A stretch of DNA of 44,690 nt from Lujinxingiaceae bacterium (GTDB lineage Bacteria; Myxococcota_A; Bradymonadia; Bradymonadales; Bradymonadaceae), in contig JACCWM010000126.1 in assembly GCA_013697635.1 (NCBI GenBank), positions 1-44,690 on the forward strand. Direction: 5' to 3'. The translations under genes and the position numbers were made by a program. This document shows positions 43,330 through 44,690 of this stretch, in pieces. The first letter of the stretch is position 1. Each line of letters begins with the position of its first letter. A model generated the notes under the pieces. It saw only the letters and a list, made by a program, of their open reading frames with translations. It was not told the origin of the DNA and ran no database searches.

Positions 43330-43680
43330 ATGACTCACACACACGACAATCATTCCCACGAACATGGCCCGGGCTGCGGCCACACCGCGATCAAGCACAA
43401 CGGCCACGTCGACTATTTGCATGACGGCCATCTGCATCATCCCAGTGGCGATGCGGTCGTGGAGCACACGATTGCGGTGACCGACCATAACCCGGCGCGC
43501 TGCACGCCAGACCATGCCTGCGACCACCAGGACCCGGACCACGTGCACGGCCCGGGCTGCGGCCACGAAGCCGTGCCTCACGGCGACCACATCGACTATC
43601 TGGTCGAAGGCCATCTGCACCATCCCCACGGCGACCACTGCGACGACCACGGTCCGGTTGAGATCGTGCAGCAGGCTTAG
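43330..43680 (+). CDS. His-rich metal-binding protein built from two repeats
   Basis: The product is 116 residues from ATG 43330, preceded by GAGG. It contains two copies of a GPGCGH-x(4-5)-HxxHxDYL-x(2-3)-GHLHHP module, at residues about 14-42 and 75-103, separated by a shorter spacer. Both copies also carry further His and Asp. About a quarter of the residues are His, with no signal peptide, so it probably buffers zinc, nickel or copper in the cytosol. The same short His-rich motif occurs in small actinobacterial proteins of unknown role. It has no adjacent metal transporter or regulator. Confidence 0.75.
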   Translation: MTHTHDNHSHEHGPGCGHTAIKHNGHVDYLHDGHLHHPSGDAVVEHTIAVTDHNPARCTPDHACDHQDPDHVHGPGCGHEAVPHGDHIDYLVEGHLHHPHGDHCDDHGPVEIVQQA

Positions 43681-43691
43681 GCGCCGGGGGT

Positions 43692-44690
43692 TTACTTGCG
43701 GATCGCGGGGGCGCTCATCGGGTCGTCGGGCCAGGGATGGCGCGGGTAGCGCGAGCGGTACTCTTTGCGAATCTCGGGGTAGGTGTTTTGCCAGAAGCTC
43801 TCGAGATCCTGGGTGACCTGCACGGGCCGGTAGTTGGGCGCGAGCAGGTGCAGGACCAGGGGCACCTGGCCGCGGGCGACGGTCGGTGTCTTGGCCATGC
43901 CAAAAATCTCCTGGATGCGCACAGCCAAAACCGGCGGCTCGCCAGGCGGATAGTCGATGCGAATCTGGCTGCCCGAGGGCACCTGGTAGCGGTCGGGCAC
44001 GTGCTCATCGAGGGTGCGAAGCTGATCGTGGTTGAGATAGCCCCTGAGCACCTGGGGCAGATCGACACGTCGCAGGCCATCAAAGCCGCGCTTGCCCCAG
44101 CAAATCTGCAAGAGAATCGAGGCGGTGGCATCGTCGCCGGCCTCGGCGTCGTGCTCGAGCAGCTCGGGCAACTCAAGCTCGGGGAACCACTGGCGAAGCC
44201 GGTCCAGGCGCTGCAAAAAACGCTGGTCGTCGGCCGAAAGCCCGAAGGCGCGCTCGAGGTTCAGGCTGGCCTTCTGGGCGAGCAGGCGCGCGACCTGGGC
44301 TGGGTCGGCGGACGCGTCGACGGAGACGACCGATTCGGCCAGACAGATGCCATCGAAGAGCTCGCGCTCGTGGGCCATGACGCGCTCGCGTGTGTCGTCA
44401 AAATCGACGACCACCTCGCGCGTGCGCCGGCCGGGGTAGAGCTCGTCGAGCCAGTCGCGCTCAATGTGGCTCGCCATACGAATCAGGCCGCGGCTGGCGA
44501 CGGCGCCGATCGTGTCGCGATTGCGCGTCTGGCCGGCGATCACCGGGGCGACGAGCAAGCGCGCGTTTCGAACGACGCTCTCATGGGCCAGCGCGAGCGG
44601 CTCGCCGCCAACCATGACATAGCGGCGCTCGGAGACATCGTGGGCCACGCAGACGCGATCCGGGTAGCCCATGGCCAAGGCGCGAAGCGC
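43692..44690 (-). CDS. hrpB: ATP-dependent helicase HrpB, C-terminal part (5' end outside the window)
   Basis: The frame is open to the right edge and ends at 43692. The visible 333 residues hold the tail of the DEAH-box HrpB protein. ALAMGYPDRVCVAHD starts the region after the helicase core, and the HrpB_C domain ends with ESFWQNTYPEIRKEYRSRYP and HPWPDDP, which is diagnostic. The motor domains lie beyond the window. HrpB is a nonessential RNA helicase-like protein in other bacteria. It converges on the His-rich gene with an 11-bp gap. Confidence 0.9.
   Translation of the reverse strand, partial: ALRALAMGYPDRVCVAHDVSERRYVMVGGEPLALAHESVVRNARLLVAPVIAGQTRNRDTIGAVASRGLIRMASHIERDWLDELYPGRRTREVVVDFDDTRERVMAHERELFDGICLAESVVSVDASADPAQVARLLAQKASLNLERAFGLSADDQRFLQRLDRLRQWFPELELPELLEHDAEAGDDATASILLQICWGKRGFDGLRRVDLPQVLRGYLNHDQLRTLDEHVPDRYQVPSGSQIRIDYPPGEPPVLAVRIQEIFGMAKTPTVARGQVPLVLHLLAPNYRPVQVTQDLESFWQNTYPEIRKEYRSRYPRHPWPDDPMSAPAIRK

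Noticed and set aside
1-44690. tRNA, rRNA or CRISPR content
   Set aside because: No cloverleaf-like sequence, ribosomal signature or regularly spaced repeats were seen by eye; a tRNAscan or Infernal run would be decisive.

Overview
This is a GC-rich chromosomal stretch from a Gram-negative bacterium, most probably a deltaproteobacterial-type lineage (Myxococcota, possibly Bradymonadales). The assignment is inferred from protein style, not from a marker gene. The clues are many lipobox proteins with Asp- or Asn-Thr-rich linkers, a C-terminal tail of MYXO-CTERM type, a DUF1592/DUF1552 pair, soluble-looking Ser/Thr kinases with membrane tails, and a GlnRS with an appended YqeY-like domain. About 30 genes are packed tightly. 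I see no rRNA, tRNA, CRISPR array, phage or conjugation module.

Layout. 1-381 is an AT-richer mobile-element scar: the right end of one insertion sequence abuts a beheaded IS4-type transposase. 518-5780 holds a lipoprotein with FG-GAP-like repeats (minus), a possible small ORF, and a large lipoprotein joining a gluzincin protease, a beta-propeller and an outer-membrane barrel (plus). 5804-10294 holds oligoendopeptidase F (plus) against a GAF-like/HEAT-repeat protein (minus). 10434-17303 holds a TonB-dependent receptor with a very acidic N-terminal extension (minus), diverging from an exported barrel protein, a DksA-like factor and glutaminyl-tRNA synthetase (plus).

17300-21261 is a two-gene trehalose-type operon: a beta-phosphoglucomutase/trehalose-6-phosphate phosphatase fusion overlapping by one base with a GH65 phosphorylase. 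Together they reproduce, in split form, the domain order of mycobacterial OtsB1 (Rv2006). 21508-28251 holds a Kazal-like lipoprotein, an unknown lipoprotein, a DcsG-like ATP-grasp enzyme, a methyltransferase, a VanY-type peptidase with both an N-terminal lipobox and a MYXO-CTERM-like tail, and a PhyH dioxygenase. 28335-33171 is a divergent pair of lipoproteins: a CehA/McbA-type PHP hydrolase and a GH13 amylase-type enzyme.

33248-39728 holds small membrane proteins and a compact operon of a DUF4105 (Lnb-type) membrane protein and two related kinases. The first kinase carries an out-of-frame internal deletion of about 200 bp. An orphan PilB/GspE-type ATPase follows, translationally coupled to a DUF1499 protein. 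39915-43261 is a coupled DUF1592-type lipoprotein (with a CxxCH haem motif and an embedded carbohydrate-binding-like insert) and a Tat-exported DUF1552 protein. The window closes with a duplicated His-rich metal-binding protein and the 3' part of hrpB.

Recurring themes are translational coupling by ATGA or TGATG overlaps, convergent genes whose stop codons overlap, and a heavy investment in surface or periplasmic lipoproteins acting on peptides, glycans and metals. The most informative items are the split OtsB1-like operon, the decayed tandem kinase with DUF4105, the doubly anchored VanY protein, the protease-propeller-barrel lipoprotein and the DUF1592/DUF1552 pair.
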